Source: an uncultured Arenimonas sp. (GTDB lineage Bacteria; Pseudomonadota; Gammaproteobacteria; Xanthomonadales; Xanthomonadaceae). From it: 33,843 bases of DNA. Below, piece by piece: positions 31,390-33,843 of the stretch. The translations under genes and the position numbers were made by a program. The stretch is from positions 1 through 33,843 of the forward strand of contig CAMPHE010000001.1 of assembly GCA_946885815.1 (NCBI GenBank), in the 5' to 3' direction. The notes under the pieces were generated by a model. The model was not told where the DNA came from. It saw only the letters and a list, made by a program, of their open reading frames with translations, and ran no database searches. Each line of letters begins with the position of its first letter. The first letter of the stretch is position 1.

Positions 31390-31752
31390 ATGAACACGAA
31401 CCGTCGCGTCGGAAGAACCATGGGAGTCGTCGGCACCAGCCTGGCGGCACTGTTCGGCGCGGCGGTCCTGCCGGTGCCGGCCCATGCGCTCGCCTCCATC
31501 GAAATGGACGCCGCGGCGTCGCGCGTCGCGAAGACGGACTGGCATTTCAACGACATCCCGGTGCGCTCGGCCCTGCAGCTGCTCGCCGAGGAGGGCGGCT
31601 TCAACCTGGTCGTGTCCGACACGGTGCAGGGCAACGTGACGCTGCACCTGAAGGACGTGACGTGGGAGCAGGTGCTCGCGATCGTGCTGCGGATGAAGGG
31701 GCTGGAGCAGCACATCGACGGCGGTTCCCGCTCGGTGGACGTTTCCGGCTAG
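31390..31752 (+). CDS. Lone secretin-type STN (PilQ N0-like) domain protein
   Basis: The 120-residue protein has a signal peptide (cleavage near VPAHA) and the STN/secretin short domain with the PilQ-like series WHFNDIPVRSALQLLAEEGGFNLVVSDTVQGNVTLHLKDVTWEQVLAIVLRMKGL. In PilQ this N0 domain is followed by KH and secretin domains; here translation stops after the domain. It may be a remnant of a secretin gene or a stand-alone envelope adaptor. ATG 31378 is an alternative start. The stop overlaps that of the convergent korB gene. Confidence 0.75.
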   Translation: MNTNRRVGRTMGVVGTSLAALFGAAVLPVPAHALASIEMDAAASRVAKTDWHFNDIPVRSALQLLAEEGGFNLVVSDTVQGNVTLHLKDVTWEQVLAIVLRMKGLEQHIDGGSRSVDVSG

Positions 31753-32804
31753 CGCAGGCCGGCGTTGACGCGCGCCAGCGTGTCGATGCCGGGACAGAGT
31801 TCGTCCACCCCGAGTTCGTTGAGCGGCGTGTCGACGGTGTGCAGATGCGCGTGCAGGTCGCCCGCGTCCGGGTCCACGTAAAGCAGTCCCGTCACCACTT
31901 CGCCCAGCGCCTGGCGCGCCTGCACGTGGTTCATCGCGGCGATGCGGTCGCGCGCGTCGTGCGCGGGGTCGAGCTTGTGCAGCCGCAGCCACGTGCCGTC
32001 GTGCTGCTGCACGTCGACGGTGGTGCCTGGCGCGTAGTCCACGGCGATTTCCGCCCGCTGCGGGATCACGTCGAGCCGGTTCACCGCGTCGTTGTGCTCG
32101 CGCACGTACGCGTAGCTCTTCGTGCTGCCGTCGTGGTTGTTGAACGCGACGCAGGGACTGATGACGTCGAGGAACGCGGCGCCGCGGTGCGCGATCGCGC
32201 CCTTGATCAGCGGCACCAGCTGCGCCTTGTCGCCGGAGAAGCCGCGCCCGACGTACGTCGCGCCGAGCTGCAGCGCGAGCGCGACGAGGTCGATCGGCGT
32301 GTGCGCGTTGACGACGCCGCGTTTGGAGGTCGAGCCCTGGTCGGCGGTCGCGCTGAACTGGCCCTTCGTGAGCCCGTACACGCCGTTGTTCTCGACGATA
32401 TAGGTCATGTTCACGCCGCGGCGCAGCGCGTGCACGAACTGGCCCATGCCGATCGACGCCGAATCGCCGTCGCCGGACACGCCGAGGTACAGCAGCGAAC
32501 GGTTGGCGAGGTTGGCGCCGGTGAGCACGCTCGGCATGCGGCCATGCACCGTGTTGAAGCCGTGCGACTGGCCGAGGAAATAGTCCGGCGTCTTGGAACT
32601 GCAGCCGATGCCGGAGAGCTTGGCGACGCGATGCGGCTCGATGTCGAGTTCCCAGCAGGCCTGGATGATCGCCGCCGAGATCGAATCATGGCCGCAGCCC
32701 GCGCAGAGCGTGCTGACCTTGCCTTCGTAGTCGCGGCGGGTGAAACCGACCCGGTTGCACGCGAGCGTGGGGTGGCGCAGGGCGGGTTTGGCGATCCAGG
32801 TCAT
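31749..32804 (-). CDS. korB: 2-oxoacid:ferredoxin oxidoreductase, beta subunit
   Basis: The 351-residue protein has CAGCGHDS (C34, C37) and a further C68 for an iron-sulfur cluster, and the thiamine diphosphate motif GDGDS at 111-115 with NNGVYGLTKGQ. This is the beta subunit that binds TPP and [4Fe-4S] and, with the alpha subunit, decarboxylates 2-oxoglutarate or pyruvate to acyl-CoA with reduced ferredoxin. The 2-oxoglutarate assignment is inferred from the two-subunit layout. The start overlaps the stop of korA (ATGA), so the order is korA-korB. Confidence 0.9.
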   Translation of the reverse strand: MTWIAKPALRHPTLACNRVGFTRRDYEGKVSTLCAGCGHDSISAAIIQACWELDIEPHRVAKLSGIGCSSKTPDYFLGQSHGFNTVHGRMPSVLTGANLANRSLLYLGVSGDGDSASIGMGQFVHALRRGVNMTYIVENNGVYGLTKGQFSATADQGSTSKRGVVNAHTPIDLVALALQLGATYVGRGFSGDKAQLVPLIKGAIAHRGAAFLDVISPCVAFNNHDGSTKSYAYVREHNDAVNRLDVIPQRAEIAVDYAPGTTVDVQQHDGTWLRLHKLDPAHDARDRIAAMNHVQARQALGEVVTGLLYVDPDAGDLHAHLHTVDTPLNELGVDELCPGIDTLARVNAGLR

Positions 32805-33843
32805 GGGCGGCGTCTCCGGATCTGTTCGACGATGAAGCGCGCGGTGATGGGCGTGCCGTCGTAATGCAGCACCGGTTCCAGCCGCGCCGGATCGAGATCG
32901 AACTCGTTCACCAGCAGGCTGCGCAGCTGCGCGTCGCGGTTCTGTTCGACGACGAAGACGCGCTCGTGCGCGAGGATGAAGTCGCGCACGGCATCGGGAA
33001 ACGGGAAGGCGCGGACGCGGAGGGTGTCGAGTGGCGTGCCGGAGGCCTCGAGCAATGCCACCGCCTCGTCCATCGCCGGGCTGGTGGAGCCGTAGTAGAT
33101 CGCCCCGGAGGGCGTCGGGGCCGGGCGCGCCTGCATCGGAGTCGCGGCTGAAGCCGCTCCTGCCGGGGTGCGGTGCTCGATCGGCTGCGGGACGAGAGCT
33201 TTCGCGCTGTCGAATTTCCGCAGCAGGCGCTGCATGTTGTAGACGTAGTCCGGACCGCGCTCGGAATAGCGCGCGTGCGGGTCGCGCGAGGTGCCGCGGG
33301 TGAAGTACGCGCCCTTGTCCGGGTGCGTGCCGGGGTACGTGCGGTACGGGATGCCGTCGCCGTCGACGTCCTTGTAGCGCGCGAGCTCGCGGCCGGCGTC
33401 GAGGTCCTCGCGCGACAGCACCTTGCCGCGGTCGTAGGTGCGCGCCGGGTCCCACGCGAACGGCGCGCACAGGCGCTGGTTCATGCCGATGTCGAGGTCG
33501 GTCATGACGAACACCACCGTCTGCAGCCGGTCGGCGAGATCGAGCGCGGCGGCGGCGAAGTCGAAGCACTCGGCCGGGTCTTCCGGGAACAGCAGCACAT
33601 GCTTCGTGTCGCCGTGCGAGGCGTAGGCGGCGGCCAGCACGTCGCTCTGCTGCGTGCGCGTCGGCATGCCGGTGCTCGGGCCGCCGCGCTGCACGTCGAT
33701 GATCGTGACCGGGATCTCGGCGAAGTACGCCAGCCCGATGAACTCGTTCATCAGCGACACGCCGGGCCCGGAGGTGGTCGTGAACGCACGCGCGCCGTTC
33801 CAGCCGGCGCCGACCACCATGCCGATCGACGCGATCTCGTCCT
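32801..33843 (-). CDS. korA: 2-oxoacid:ferredoxin oxidoreductase, alpha subunit (5' end outside the window)
   Basis: The C-terminal 347 residues are present. They include the pyrimidine-domain region (GARAFTTTSGPGVSLMNEFIG), PVTIIDVQRGGPSTGMPTRTQQSD, and the C-terminal domain (AIYYGSTSPAMDEAVALLE; FILAHERVFVVEQNRDAQLRSLL). The gamma domain would be in the missing part if fused. Positions 33136-33167 carry a palindromic repeat read in frame as a short Ala/Thr/Pro linker (TPAGAASAAT). The reading frame stays open through it, so the gene appears functional. It is coupled to korB by ATGA. Confidence 0.9.
   Translation of the reverse strand, partial: DEIASIGMVVGAGWNGARAFTTTSGPGVSLMNEFIGLAYFAEIPVTIIDVQRGGPSTGMPTRTQQSDVLAAAYASHGDTKHVLLFPEDPAECFDFAAAALDLADRLQTVVFVMTDLDIGMNQRLCAPFAWDPARTYDRGKVLSREDLDAGRELARYKDVDGDGIPYRTYPGTHPDKGAYFTRGTSRDPHARYSERGPDYVYNMQRLLRKFDSAKALVPQPIEHRTPAGAASAATPMQARPAPTPSGAIYYGSTSPAMDEAVALLEASGTPLDTLRVRAFPFPDAVRDFILAHERVFVVEQNRDAQLRSLLVNEFDLDPARLEPVLHYDGTPITARFIVEQIRRRRP
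33136..33167 (-). repeat. REP-like palindrome inserted in frame within korA
   Basis: On the minus strand GCAGGAGCGGCTTCAGCCGC continues into GACTCCG: a perfect GCGGCT/AGCCGC stem with a 2-base loop, flanked by AGGAG and GACTCC. This is the extragenic palindrome common in Xanthomonadaceae and pseudomonads, normally found between genes. Here it lies in the alpha-subunit linker and adds no stop. Confidence 0.7.

Noticed and set aside
1..33843. tRNA genes, CRISPR arrays, insertion sequences, prophage genes.
   Set aside because: No cloverleaf with a conserved T-loop, no regular direct repeats with spacers, and no transposase, integrase or phage structural genes were found by eye.

Overview
The window is very GC-rich, tightly packed DNA from a gammaproteobacterium, most likely of the family Xanthomonadaceae/Lysobacteraceae (Lysobacter- or Luteimonas-like). 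Support comes from base composition, GTG starts with 4-base stop/start overlaps, PQ-loop, DUF2383 and BON/DUF4142 stress genes, a ferredoxin-type 2-oxoacid oxidoreductase pair, and a GGAGCGGCTTCAGCCGCGAC palindromic repeat typical of that family. The genus is an inference. No tRNA, rRNA, CRISPR array, transposase or phage gene was seen.

Layout. 1-2400: the start of a Ku end-joining gene, a family 6 (hypoxanthine) DNA glycosylase, a thioredoxin-reductase-like flavoprotein and a PNPOx-like protein. 2400-6400: a DUF2383/ferritin-like ORF behind a sigma-54-type promoter, two small membrane proteins, then a sigma-54 activator (NtrC type) overlapping a receiver protein with a lone histidine box. 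6400-9000: an SDR oxidoreductase, and a BON protein plus DUF4142 protein behind a near-perfect sigma-54 promoter. 9000-10230: three overlapping genes, the last encoding a RES-domain protein (candidate toxin or NAD-consuming enzyme). 10400-14490: a four-gene coupled operon of a glycine-rich membrane protein, otsA, otsB and a BON-MscS channel, so trehalose synthesis sits with a tension-gated valve. 14550-17600: DUF6766, CorA, SDR and a cysteine-rich zinc-ribbon protein. 17600-20430: EcsC-like protein coupled to a PAS hybrid histidine kinase, and a Q/N/G-repeat protein behind another sigma-54-type promoter. 20700-28500: App1-like phosphatase, three TonB-C-like exported paralogs, SH3 proteins, a GH15 hydrolase, a DUF4124 protein and a DUF411 lipoprotein. 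28500-33843: zinc alcohol dehydrogenase, a redoxin lipoprotein with a DsbD-N-like partner, a lone secretin-type STN domain, korB, and korA (cut by the window end).

How it fits together. Many genes have stress, osmotic, envelope or DNA-repair character. Three genes of the small stress-protein kind (ferritin-like, BON/Gly-rich, Q/N-rich) each have a promoter matching the -24/-12 sigma-54 consensus, and a sigma-54 activator is encoded among them. The simplest reading is a locally clustered RpoN-dependent stress regulon controlled by the regulator at 4360-5742. The most novel candidates are this regulon, the three-gene RES module, the BON-MscS/otsAB operon and the fused DUF2383-ferritin ORF with an internal ribosome binding site.
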